11,079 nucleotides of DNA, taken from contig RWJK01001766.1 of NCBI GenBank assembly GCA_004335835.1, forward strand, positions 34,626-45,704, read 5' to 3'. The notes beneath the pieces were generated by a model, which was given only the letters and a program-made list of their open reading frames with translations, was not told where the DNA came from and did no database searches. The position numbers and the translations under genes are program-made. The DNA is from Scenedesmus sp. ARA3. Taxonomy: Eukaryota > Chlorophyta > Chlorophyceae > Sphaeropleales > Scenedesmaceae. This document shows, piece after piece, positions 1 to 8,900 of this stretch (the first letter of the stretch is position 1; each line of letters opens with the position of its first letter).

Positions 1-3
1 AAG

Positions 4-75
4 TCAGTTCGGCCCTAGCAGTGCTTTGGTCATCATGTTCCAGTGGGCCCACGGCAGCAGCTCGGCCTTCACCAG

Positions 76-88
<13 letters not shown>
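4..88 (-). repeat. Copy A of duplicated SQR terminal exon (functional copy with stop)
   Basis: Sense strand: acceptor ctgccag, then exon from 76 reading LVKAELLPWAHWNMMTKALL and a TGA at 6-4. It is about 97 percent identical, by eye, over 20-88 to copy B at 144-212 (period 124). This is the only copy with a stop in the window, so it is taken as the real last exon. Its acceptor is preceded by the long CTG array. Confidence 0.85.
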
Positions 89-125
<37 letters not shown>

Positions 126-448
126 AAAAGGTGTAGACCTTGGAGTGCTTTGGTCATCATGTTCCAGTAGGCCCACGGCAGCAGCACGGCCTTCACCAGC
201 CTGGCAGCAGAAGGTGCGGATTAGCCAAGCCAGACCCTGGTGTACCGCTGTCAATGTATTCTAATGTGTTGCTTTCACCAAAGGCCCGTGACTTCTACTG
301 TCTTGACATTGCTGCTCGTGGTATTAGGTATGTGATTTCGCTCACCACATGGGGAAGGTCTCCTTGCTCTGGTCAATGCCGAAGGGTGTGAAGGTCTCCA
401 GGATCTTGCCTCCGTAGCCAAACTCCATCATCATCACAGCACCCTCCT

Positions 449-487
<39 letters not shown>

Positions 488-2544
488 ACTAATTCACCAG
501 TGCAGCAGCAGGCTGCGGCGGCGGCGTATAGATTCCAAGGTTCTGCGCCCAGCTAGAGCACAGGGCAAAGCAGCTATATATTGTGTCAATTGTCCAGCAA
601 TGTGGAAGTGCCGTCTGCTGCACAGCCACATGCACAGAAAACCCCCGACATGATTACTAATGTTTTTAGTTTAGTGAACCCGCAAGCTGTCGCAGCTGGA
701 CTAGCAAGTCTTGCTGGTGCTGTACAGTGTTGCGTGACTTGTCTCTTCTCTGCCTACCTTGGTGACAAGGGGGCAAGATGCATAGCCGTCATACTTTGCT
801 ACGTCAGCAGGCCCCCCAGCCATCAAGCTATCCATGTTGTCTCGAAGCACCAGGAACTCTGCTGCTGCTGCTGCCGCTGTCTTGCTGGTGGGCACTGCTG
901 CGCAGTCTCCGATGCCAAAGACGTTTGGGAACTGCGTGTGCTGCATGGTCTCCTTGTCTATAGCCACGTAGTCTTGTGCGTTGGCCAGGGGGCTTTTAGC
1001 CACTACATCAATGGGACCTGTGGTTGTCCAACAAGGAGGTGTGCAGCAGCAGCAGCAGCAGCAGCAGGTTATAGCGTCGGCGAGGGGGCTTTTAGCCACT
1101 GCTTCAATGGGACCTGCAGAACCACAAGAGCAGCAGGAGCGGCAGCTGTCAGCATACATCATGTGTGGAGTACGTGCTGGTAGAAACCACTGTCAAGCCC
1201 ACATGCGTGCAACAAGGAAAGTTCGTCAACACCAGCAGCAGCTACATTTGTTGCTGCGCCGGCTTTGCCCAAGTACACACATGGTTGCTGGGAGCATTTT
1301 GCTCGTTGGCACTGTCCAGCTTACCTGCAGTTGCACAAACTCTGTCACTGCATCGGCTCAATATATGCAGCCTGCTGTTCAAGACGGCAAGCAAACATAC
1401 ACAACACCAGAGCGGAGCTGCCCCCCGCATTGCCGCGGCAGCCAGCAAAGGCCACAGTAAGAAAACATACAGTGCCAGCTCACCTTGCGGCGGCGTGACG
1501 TGCAGCATGTCGTAGCGCATCACTGTCTGCTCCCCTGTGGGTCTGCAGTCCGGCCCCATCAGGTTGAACACGGCTTCTTGGCTGGCCCCGCGCACCTCCG
1601 CCAGCTCTGTCTTGAGGTGCACATCGATGCCGCGCTCCTCTACTAGGCTTTCAATGGTGGCGGCATAGCTGCAGGTGAGAATGCAATATGCAAACCAGGT
1701 AACATGTGTGAGTTGTGAGACGCAGGGTAGATGCGGCGTATGCATGTGGCATGCAGAAGTGGAGGCCGCATTGTAGAGGATTGAAGCAGGTGGTGTGGCA
1801 GTGTTTATGATGTTCAACTGTTGGCCAACCAACCACTACATCGTGCAGATGAGCTAGCTACTGAGGTGTGCGGCGCCGGGCCACCCACCGATGGATGCCA
1901 AAGATGCGCTCTGCTGGCGTGCAGACACGGGCAGCACTGTGAATAAAATATGGTTCTGTGTGCACTGCAGGCACTCACCGTGGGATGCCAAAGATGCGCT
2001 CCGCTGGCGTGCAGAAGCTGACAGACACCTTGTCGCGGCGACCTTGGCGGCGCAAGTAGTCTGCGGCAGCAGCAGCAGCAGCAGCAGCAGCAACATGCCG
2101 GTCATTACAGCAGAAAATCTTGCACCTTGCACTGTTGTAGCGAGCCTGCCGTTCCGTGCAGCACCTAGCTTGCAGCAACTTCAAGCTGCAGACTCTAACC
2201 ACCAAGCTGATCCCGCATATGGCGGCAGCAGAAACGCACGTGCACGGACCACAACCTGCACTGCTACAAGCTGAAGCTGAAGACTCCAACAAACATGCTG
2301 ATTTAGCATGCGGCAGCAGCAGAAACAAAACCACATACACACCCACCTTCGCTGATGTAGCAGGCCTTCTGCCCCGCCCCCGGGCACTTGATGATGCCAG
2401 AAGGCATCGTGAACACTGCACGGCCCTCCTTGAGGTTTTGCAGCGCTTTGAAAGTGAGCGGTGCTGTTTTGAACGCCATGTTGCTGACCACTCGGCCATC
2501 GCCTAGGGCTTCCTTCAGCCCCTTGACCTTGGCCCACTTGGGCT

Positions 2545-2585
<41 letters not shown>

Positions 2586-3070
2586 TGTGTGATGTTGCGT
2601 CAGCTGCCAAGAGAAGAGAAAGCCTGCTCTTTGGCAGGCCAATTTGTCAAGTTGCGGCAGCAGCAGCAGCAGTGGTGAACACAGCACTATACCCCTCACT
2701 TGTTCAACCCATACGAGTGTGACACATGCGTCTGACGTCACAGTGACTGCGGCAAACTTTAGCCACGCAGACCAGTGGTTGAAATTGTATTGTGCAACGT
2801 ATGTAATGGTTGCACCCAGCGCACCGCCTGCGGTTGCCGCTGGCAGCACCTGCCTACCTGCATGCCTGTCGCCACCACCAGGTATTCGTACTTGATGCTG
2901 CGGCCGTCAGCAGTTGTTATTTTGTTGTTATCTGGGTCAAACTCAGCAGCAGCGGCTTTAACCCAGTCAACGTTGGCGGGCATGACGTCAGCCATGGGGC
3001 GCTTGCTGGCATCAATATCTTTGAAGCCTCCGCCAACCAGTGTCCACAGCGGCTGCAGATATCACGATCA

Positions 3071-3102
<32 letters not shown>

Positions 3103-3874
3103 CCCCACCACGGGTTATCATGTTAGCAGCAAGTACAAAGCAGGAAGGCGCTGACAGCGTTGTCTCTGCATTCATATGAGTTTGGCAGTGGGAATTGTGC
3201 TACAGAAACAGCAGTGTGCTGCCTTCATGTTGCTAGCAAGACACGTACAACATACAGAAAAGCCTTTTACAACATACAGAAAAGCCGGGCTCACCTGGTA
3301 GAAGTGGGTATCTGCAGTTACACAGACAGCAGGACGGCAGCAGCATACATACACAACATGTCAATGGTTGCAGAAGCATCGGTTGAATGCATGGTCCTGT
3401 TATTTCAAAGAGGGCAGTCTCACCGACACAGCAGTGGTTCACTGGTGCTGCTGCTGTGCCAGCGCTACATGCAGACGTGCGCAGTTGCATCACTCCCTCT
3501 GAAAGGCCAGCTCTGCCGTGTTATCAGCACAGTATGATCGAACTTTCACCTTCATCCCTGAGAGCTTGGCTTTTACGGTGCTGCTGACCATTGCATGCAA
3601 CTTCACTGGGGACTTCAATGCTGCTTGTGAAGCACAGCAGCAGCAGGCTCATCTCACCTGAGGGCTCCAGCACTGCCACCTGGCCGGGCAATTTGCGAGC
3701 GTAATGAGCTGCAGTGGTTATGCCGGCAGAGCCTCCGCCCACAATGAGCACTTTGTAGCCATCTTTCGTTTGCGTGTTGACTGCTTGCGCTCGGACCAGC
3801 AGCGTCTGCCTGGAGCGCTGCAGAGAACCGCAAGGAGAGCTGCAAACAGCACGTTGAGGGCTGAACACATTCAT
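4..3874 (-). CDS. SQR: Sulfide:quinone oxidoreductase, mitochondrial type, nine exons, complete
   Basis: Flavoprotein that oxidises sulfide to persulfide and reduces quinone. Exons in transcript order: 3874-3658, 3311-3295, 3052-2858, 2542-2347, 2060-1979, 1668-1484, 1017-758, 446-346, 76-4. Lengths sum to 1326 nt (441 aa plus TGA), every junction is GT-AG and phases agree throughout. Residues 1-30 are a basic, Ser-rich organelle leader ending near VRAQA. Seen motifs: FAD-binding GGGSAG at 46-51, FYQPLWTLVGGG across the exon 2/3 junction (about 76-87), LVVATG near 140, IKCPGAGQK with Cys196, second FAD motif GIGDC at 332-336, SKTAAA at 342, SCPLVTK with Cys379, and a hydrophobic amphipathic C-terminus (LLPWAHWNMM). 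The two cysteines match the catalytic pair of the mitochondrial SQR family. Length is normal for that family. Mitochondrial inner membrane is the expected site; a plastid location cannot be excluded from the leader. Exons 5, 7 and 9 have partial duplicates nearby. Confidence 0.95.
81..124. repeat. (CAG)14 microsatellite between SQR terminal-exon copies
   Basis: About 14 uninterrupted CAG units on the plus strand (CTG on the SQR sense strand), ending right at the 3' splice site of the last SQR exon, where it occupies the place of the polypyrimidine tract. Confidence 0.95.
144..212 (-). repeat. Copy B of duplicated SQR terminal exon border
   Basis: The sense strand has a good acceptor (a CT-rich tract then ctgccag, exon start 200) and reads LVKAVLLPWAYWNMMTKALQ in the same phase as copy A. 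Tyr instead of His in AYWNMM is closer to the family pattern. Beyond the homology the frame runs into the CTG array as poly-Cys and then through copy A out of frame with no stop in the window. It could be skipped, or be an alternative exon that gives an abnormal C-terminus. Confidence 0.8.
450..485. repeat. (CAG)12 microsatellite at SQR exon 8 acceptor
   Basis: Twelve CAG units; CTG on the sense strand, with the last CAG of the sense sequence forming the acceptor of exon 8 (exon start 446). Confidence 0.95.
1044..1067. repeat. (CAG)8 microsatellite between the two copies of the SQR exon 7 start
   Basis: Eight CAG units lie between the real exon 7 start (1017) and its duplicate (1113). If the upstream acceptor were used, the array would be read as eight Cys. 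Confidence 0.95.
1076..1116 (-). repeat. Duplicate of SQR exon 7 acceptor and first 13 codons
   Basis: Plus-strand 1076-1116 matches 980-1020 with about four mismatches in 41 bp. On the sense strand it has its own acceptor (ttctgcag, exon start 1113) and reads GPIEAVAKSPLADA against the real GPIDVVAKSPLANA. The period is 96 nt, a multiple of three, and the frame between the two acceptors is open, so use of the upstream acceptor would add 32 residues in frame, including eight consecutive Cys. Confidence 0.85.
1881..1925 (-). repeat. Duplicate of SQR exon 5 3' end and donor
   Basis: Matches 1971-2015 at an offset of 90 bp. It contains the coding segment for TPAERIFGI and a GT donor (sense gtgggtgg, against gtgagtgc in the real copy). 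It lies in the intron after exon 5. Read-through from the real exon 5 meets TGA at once (codons CGG TGA), so the extra donor cannot be reached by extending exon 5. Confidence 0.8.
2067..2090. repeat. (CAG)8 microsatellite at SQR exon 5 acceptor
   Basis: Eight units, CTG on the sense strand, followed by ccgcag and exon 5 from 2060. Confidence 0.95.
2164..2341. repeat. Diverged intronic tandem duplication, about 80-bp units
   Basis: In the intron between SQR exons 4 and 5, the segment from about 2164 to 2245 and that from about 2263 to 2341 share the order of blocks (CAAGCTG, GAAGACTCCAAC or CAGACTCTAACC, AAGCTGAT or ATGCTGAT, GCGGCAGCAG, CAGAAAC). Similarity is clear but imperfect, so it is older than the exon-border duplications. 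Confidence 0.65.
2546..2584. repeat. (CAG)13 microsatellite at SQR exon 4 acceptor
   Basis: Thirteen units; on the sense strand CTG repeats run directly into gctgcag and exon 4 from 2542. A further CAG5 block lies in the same intron at 2658-2672. The rest of the 315-bp intron (2543-2857) holds nothing else I can support. Confidence 0.95.
3073..3099. repeat. (CAG)9 microsatellite just upstream of SQR exon 3
   Basis: Nine units; on the sense strand the CTG array ends some 20 nt before the exon 3 acceptor, with a short unique spacer ending in tctgcag. Confidence 0.9.
3246..3286. repeat. Perfect 19-bp direct repeat next to the SQR micro-exon
   Basis: The 19-bp block at 3246-3264 recurs exactly at 3268-3286 (period 22), ending 8 bp from the micro-exon on its donor side. 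It is a recent short duplication in the intron. Confidence 0.9.
3295..3311 (-). other. SQR: 17-nt micro-exon (exon 2) of the SQR gene
   Basis: Flanked on the sense strand by acceptor ctgcag and donor gtgagc. It joins exon 1, ending GAG CCC TCA G, to exon 3, starting CCG CTG TGG, giving PSDTHFYQPLWT. This restores the conserved SQR segment in which a His-Tyr/Phe-Tyr-Gln block precedes PLWTLVG. Without it the protein would lose the frame (17 nt is not a multiple of three). A gene finder would very probably miss it. Confidence 0.9.
3312..3657 (-). other. SQR intron 1
   Basis: A 346-bp intron between the leader/FAD exon and the micro-exon, with donor gtgaga and acceptor ctgcag. I see no further exon, repeat array or RNA gene in it. 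Confidence 0.85.
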
Positions 3875-4037
3875 TTTAGGTTAGGGTATTATCCTGTGAC
3901 GGAACCTTGCTAGCAAGTGGCTGTCACTCCAGTGCAACCGATGCGGGTGGGGTGCACCGAGGGGCAAACGGCACAATTCATGCGCTCGCTAGTACAGCAA
4001 TGACATTTGAATCCATAGTGAAGCGTACAACGCCGCC

Positions 4038-4043
4038 CTTATA
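4038..4043 (-). promoter_or_regulatory. Possible TATA box of the SQR gene
   Basis: The sense strand reads TATAAG about 165 nt upstream of the SQR start codon. A more AT-rich stretch at 4158-4170 (sense ATTATATTATAAA) is an alternative about 285 nt upstream. Neither can be tied to a start site from sequence alone. Confidence 0.3.
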
Positions 4044-4968
4044 GCATGGCAGGGGCTGCAGGGTTAGGAGCAGGTGGAGATAACTGGTAAGAGCGTCGTC
4101 ATCAGGTTCATCACCCTGATGCAACCCTACAAGCGCTTACAAGCACCTGAAAGCGCATTTATAATATAATCTGTTGATAAGAAGCTGCAGCAAGACACCC
4201 TGCTGGGCCTGACCGTGTTGTTCGCTCTTGCACGCTGTGCGAAATTCCCTCATTTCACAGCATTGCAGTTGGTTGAGCACGCATGGCACATGCGTATCGA
4301 CGCTTGTTATGTTGAAACAAATTATTTATGACGAGCTAAAGCATATAAGCGTGTTTTTTCGCCTTTGTCGAGGCATCACAACCAGCAGCGCTGCCAACAG
4401 CAGCAGTCGCAATGTCATTGCCTGAGGCACAGCCTACCATGCCCAGCCAAGGCCATTATTATCATTGGTTTAGCATAGTTAAATATTTATGGCTTTACTG
4501 GTTTTACCTACAACTTGCATGGCCCAGCAGCTGCAGACCACCTCGGACTCTGTGAAGGCAGTTGTTCAGTTGAGTTGTTGCACTGTGACCATGATGTGAG
4601 CTGGCCTGCACAGCCACCATGTAAAGCGAAATGAGCATAAACCGGTGAAATACATGGCCTGACACCAGACACAAGGAGTTGAATCAATGCTGGACCACGG
4701 TGCACCTACTTGGGCACCGTCTGGCATGCTCAGTATGAAGATTACTGTGAACATAATGCAGCGCTTGGTCACATGCTTGCCTCGGAACTGTAGCCAGCAC
4801 AACCAGGCTGCTGTGCAGTTACGCAATGGCGCGACAGCTGTAAACCTTCACAAAATTTCAGTATCCATGCAAGGGCCTAGCTGCTCAAAGCACCCCAGCA
4901 CAGATGCAGTGCTGCTCTCTCAAAGTGTGTTTATCTCTCGCATCAACAGCAGTGCTACTTGTCGTGTG

Positions 4969-4998
4969 ACAGTCAACAGTCAGTCAACAGCCAACAGT
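4969..4998. repeat. Short tandem repeat of CAACAGT-like units
   Basis: Three or four imperfect units of GTCAACA/CAACAGT in about 30 bp within the intergenic region. No function is evident. Confidence 0.8.
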
Positions 4999-5382
4999 CC
5001 TTCTCTTGTGCTTTTGCCCAGTGGCGCTCTGAAAACCAAATTATACGCTGCTGCATTGCTGCCTCTCCTACTTCCGCTGGTCTCTGAATGATGCAAGTCA
5101 ACGGTTGGGTTTGTGTGCCCAGCCAACCATCATACACAATCAGACACAGCAACATGTGCGATGTGAATGTGATGCGCCAACAGCAGCTGTACAATAGACC
5201 CTCCTCTGACCCGTTCAGCAGCCTCCTGTGCCTCCGCTGCTGCTGCCGCTGCTGCTGCTGCTGCTGTCGCTGCTGCCGATGCAATGCTTTCCACCCAACA
5301 AACACCATACAAGCGCAATCCAAAACCCCAGAGTTTCAACACTGCCGTTGGGTTCCCAGCAAAATCAAAAGCCCCACAAACC

Positions 5383-5405
5383 CTACTCTGTTGCCTTCCG
5401 CTCCT

Positions 5406-5442
<37 letters not shown>

Positions 5443-5585
5443 ATCCCCCGCCAGCCACTGAGAGACCATCACAGACTCCCACACAATCTGCGTCAGCTGG
5501 TACAGCACAACTGGCAGCATCGCAATGCCAACAACAGCCTCCACTAACACAGGGCCCAACTTGCTCAGCACTGTCACAGCCACTG
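5383..5585 (-). repeat. Third terminal-exon copy (U1) of the BASS-like gene
   Basis: On the sense strand this reads PVAVTVLSKLGPVL and on through AIMLP-like core helices to VSQWLAGD, 12 Ala, KERKATE and a TAG at 5385-5383. It is nearly identical to the real terminal exon, with single changes such as Gly to Val after LGPVL. It starts abruptly at the same internal codon region as U2 and lacks the preceding KTL and the real exon 5' end. The frame is fully open. It is a downstream duplicate that could act only if joined to an acceptor. Confidence 0.85.
5409..5441. repeat. (CTG)11 array in U1
   Basis: On the BASS sense strand this is CAG read in the GCA frame, giving most of the 12-Ala tail of copy U1. 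Confidence 0.95.
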
Positions 5586-5634
5586 GCCAACATGGTTCAC
5601 ACGTCCAGCCATCACCCGCTCGCCTCCACATACC

Positions 5635-5823
5635 CTACTCTGTTGCTTTCCGCTCCTTCGCTGCTGCTGCTGCTGCTGCATCCCCCGCCAGCCACTGAGA
5701 GACCATCACAGACTCCCACACAATCTGCGTCAGCTGATACAGCACAACTGGCAGCATCGCAATGCCAACCACAGCCTCTCCTAAATCAGGGCCCAACGTG
5801 CTCAGCACTGTCACTGCCACCGG
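5635..5823 (-). repeat. Second terminal-exon copy (U2) of the BASS-like gene
   Basis: Sense strand reads PVAVTVLSTLGPDL to VSQWLAGD, 7 Ala, KERKATE and a TAG at 5637-5635. It has two residue changes relative to the real exon within about 50. The unit continues about 45 bp past the stop with sequence shared with the 3' flank of the real exon, so U3-U2-U1 form a head-to-tail tandem array with stop-to-stop periods of 241 and 252 bp. Confidence 0.87.
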
Positions 5824-5875
5824 CAAACAAACAGGTTGCACACGTCCAGCCATCACCCGCTTGCCTCCACATACC

Positions 5876-5898
5876 CTACTCTGCTGCCTTCCCCTGCT

Positions 5899-5951
<53 letters not shown>

Positions 5952-8900
5952 GCATCCCCCGCCAGCCACTGCGACACCATCACAGACTCCCACACAATCT
6001 GCGTCAGCTGGTACAGCACCACCGGCAGCATCGCAATGCCAACCACAGCCTCTCCCAAAACAGGGCCAAGCTTGCTCAGCACTGTCACTGCCACGGGAAG
6101 GGTCTTGACAGAGCCTACAATGATGAGGGAGCGCCGCACTTTTTGAGCCTTGACTGGATCCGGCCCGCCTAGCTGCAGCAGCCTGCGGGAACGATAGCAA
6201 AGCATCACGGGCAGGCACAAAGTTGCAGCGTGCAAGTGGTGGTTTTGAGTTTGGGTCGCCTGACAACTACAGCAGCCAGCAGCCAGCAGCCAAAGCGTGC
6301 TCAAGGCAGAACATCTCCATCGCGTTCAAAGGGCTGCCAATACCTTGCTGCTGCCAGCCGGAGCACAGGGCATGGCTGACTTACTGCACCACCAGCACAG
6401 CTAGCTGCCCGCCGTGAATTCGTTTAGCAGACTCATCCAGCAGTGCTTGAAGGTTTGTTACTGTGCATCTACTGTCTGTCATATAACAGTCACCTGCATG
6501 CTGCTGTGTTGACCAGCAGGAACACGGCGTGCACGCCGATGGCGGCTGCTGCTGTTGCCACCAGGCCTGCCAGGTCAACGGCCATCTTTTGGCTAGTTGT
6601 TTTGCTGATCTGCAGCACAACGAGGGAGCACATTTGCATGGCATACAGGTGCTCGTGCACAGGCCTTCGCTGCTAGGTTGAGGTGGTGAACAACTGTTGG
6701 CAGTTGCAGGCGGGCCGCACACCACAGCAGCAGACACTCCGATGTTGTGTACACAAGTGCAAGGCAAGAAAGCAGCAGCAGGACAGTATGGCGAGCTTCG
6801 AGTCTGAACGAATCTGTGTATGAAAGTATGGCATATATCCGTCGTAAGTGTTTTGACAGCTGATTGTGCAAAGAATGCCACCAACCTGCATCCAAGGTAC
6901 TGACGCCAACAGCGCAGCGTTGGCATATGACAGCTGCTTCTTGTGACTGTCAATGAAGGCAGCAGCACCTGCAGACAGAAGCACAGCAGTTGGCACTCCA
7001 AGTGACTTGGAAAAAGGCCTGCCGCAACTTGACTGCCGTTGAATAGCATAATCTGCCATGCACTTCACCAGCAACAAGGCAGCACGGACCTATGCAAGCA
7101 CAATACGCCAGTGCTGTTCACGGCCCAACTACACAAGGCAGCAGTTTAGCTCAAAGCCACACGTAGCGCCCCCTTCAGTGCCCACCTGGGACCAACATTC
7201 GAATGGATGCGCCAATGAATGTCGGCAGCAGTATCGTCTGGCACAGCTGCCCCATAAGCGCCAGTGGCTCCAGCATGGCTGCAGTGCTGCTGCTGCTGCC
7301 TGCAGCTCCCAGCGCTGCTGCTGCCACCACATGAGGCAGTATGAAGGGCATTGTGAAGATGCCTAGGATGTTGGAGGTCACTGTCAGCAGCAGTGCGAGT
7401 GACACGTTGCCGCCCAGTTGCTGCACCCAGGCACAACGATAGGCAAGGAGAAGTCAGCGGCAGCAAGGACAGCAACATGATTTGCGGCATGGTGAAGATG
7501 CTGAGGATGTTGGAAGTCACTGTCAGCAGCAACGCGAGCGACACGTTGCCCCCGAGTTGCTGCAGTCATGACAGGTAGGATGCAGGACGCGGCGATAACC
7601 AGAGTCAGTAGCTGTCCGCAGCATAGTCAGGTGCTTGTGCTGTTTCGGCAGACATCACCGGAGGTGCACAGCTGTGCAGAAAGGCGCAGAGCAGTCCAGA
7701 TTAACGCCGCAAATGTGCAGCATTTAGCGTGCAAGCCGCTCTCAGCTGCAGCTGTAACAAGCAAAGCAACAGCTGTCGCTGAAGTGTGCAACGCTGTGCT
7801 CCGCGTCCAGTGTGTCCGGCGCCTCTGTTGCACATCACGCCGTGTGTTCAACCCTGTGTCATGTCAGCAGCGCTGATTGCCATCATGGTGCCCCTCTCCT
7901 GTACAAAGGCCACACTGCATGCCAGGGCAGTAGGCACGGTGCACACCAGCCCCAGGCCTGCGCACAGGCGGTAACTCCCCATCACACCCTCACATGCACA
8001 TGCCATCAATAGCACCGATACCCTCACCTGCACAAAGGCCACCATGCATGCCAGGGCAGTAGGTACGGTACACACCAGCTCCAGGCCCAGCGCACATGCG
8101 GCAAGTCTGCTGCAAACCCCAGCTCTATCCTTCCCACCTGTACAAATGCCACGCCGCAGGCCAGCGCAGTAGGTACAGTGCACACCAGCCCCAAGCCCAG
8201 AGCCAGGGGCCGAGGGCATGGTGCACATTCAGAAAGCAAGCTGACTTGTTCCTGCAAAGCAAGCTGTCTTGTTCGTGCAACTTGATTGTAAGCCCACCTG
8301 CACAAACGCCACCCCACACGCCAGGGCAGTAGGCACGGTGCACACCAGCCCCAAGCCCAGTGCCAGGGGCCTGGGGTTCAGCGGCAGCTGAGCCACCAGC
8401 AAGCCCAGCAGCGGGGTGAACAGCAGGATGGATAGCAGCCCATACGCAATCTCCGCTGCAGATGCATTGCAAGATGTAGTGGGCGGGAGGCAGGCAGCAG
8501 GTGCATGAAAGGTGTGAGCAGCAGGATGGATAGCAGCCCATACACCATCTCCGCTGCAGATGCATTGCAAGGCATAAGAGGAAGGCAGGCGCAGCAGGGT
8601 GTGGGTCGCAGGCAGCAGGGGCACAAGAGGTTTGAGCAGCAGAATGGATGGCAGCCCATACACAGTCTCCGCTGCATTGTAAGGTATAGTAGGAGGCAGG
8701 CAGGCGCAGCAGGGGTTGGCAGCAGGCAGCAGGCGCACAAGGGATGTAAGCAGCAAGACGGGCAGCATGAACAAGCAGCCCGTTTGTACTGCCGGGTGTG
8801 AGGAATGTGCAGGAGGGAGGTGCAGCAGGGGGGTTGTGCCAGGCAGCAGGAGATGCAGAAAGTAGCATGTGGGGTGTGCTGCATCTGTTGATGCTACGTA

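Larger units (their letters stand above)
3875..5382. other. Intergenic region between SQR and the BASS-like gene
   Basis: About 1.5 kb with no supportable gene. Base use is more AT-rich in 4150-4180, 4310-4340 and 4450-4500 than in the genes. The open frames here are short and show no family resemblance. A short array of CAACAGT-like units lies at 4969-4998, and a CTG-rich, interrupted block at 5229-5277. No TGTAA, the usual green-algal poly(A) signal, is visible on the minus sense strand between 5876 and about 4500, so the 3' end of the BASS-like mRNA cannot be placed. Confidence 0.7.

Noticed and set aside
581..1183. Plus-strand open frame of 200 codons
   Set aside because: Antisense of SQR exon 7, Cys-rich from the CAG arrays, no recognisable domain.
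2181..2849. Minus-strand open frame of 222 codons
   Set aside because: Runs across SQR introns and exon 4 in a non-coding frame; includes a poly-Ala stretch from the CAG array.
3874..3886. TTTTAGGTTAGGG, resembling the green-algal telomere repeat
   Set aside because: Under two imperfect units, located at the SQR start codon; too short to indicate a telomere or an interstitial telomeric site.
4687..5091. Plus-strand open frame of 134 codons in the intergenic region
   Set aside because: No known motif, no leader with a clear cleavage site, no matching splice sites and ordinary composition; not enough to call a gene.
5383..6100. CRISPR-like or satellite array
   Set aside because: Units are 241-252 bp, code for a transporter segment and have no short repeat/variable spacer structure.
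5088..6146. Long plus-strand open frame of 352 codons
   Set aside because: It is the antisense of the triplicated transporter terminal exon. Its translation is mostly Leu, Cys or Ala runs from CTG arrays and a threefold repeat, with no family similarity.
6386..6494. Continuous open frame reading VTNLQALLDESAKRIHGG before the predicted 20-nt exon
   Set aside because: Including it would need an intron of only about 22-25 nt after the 6494 donor, or a phase mismatch. The donor at 6513 with acceptor before 6404 keeps phase and family length.
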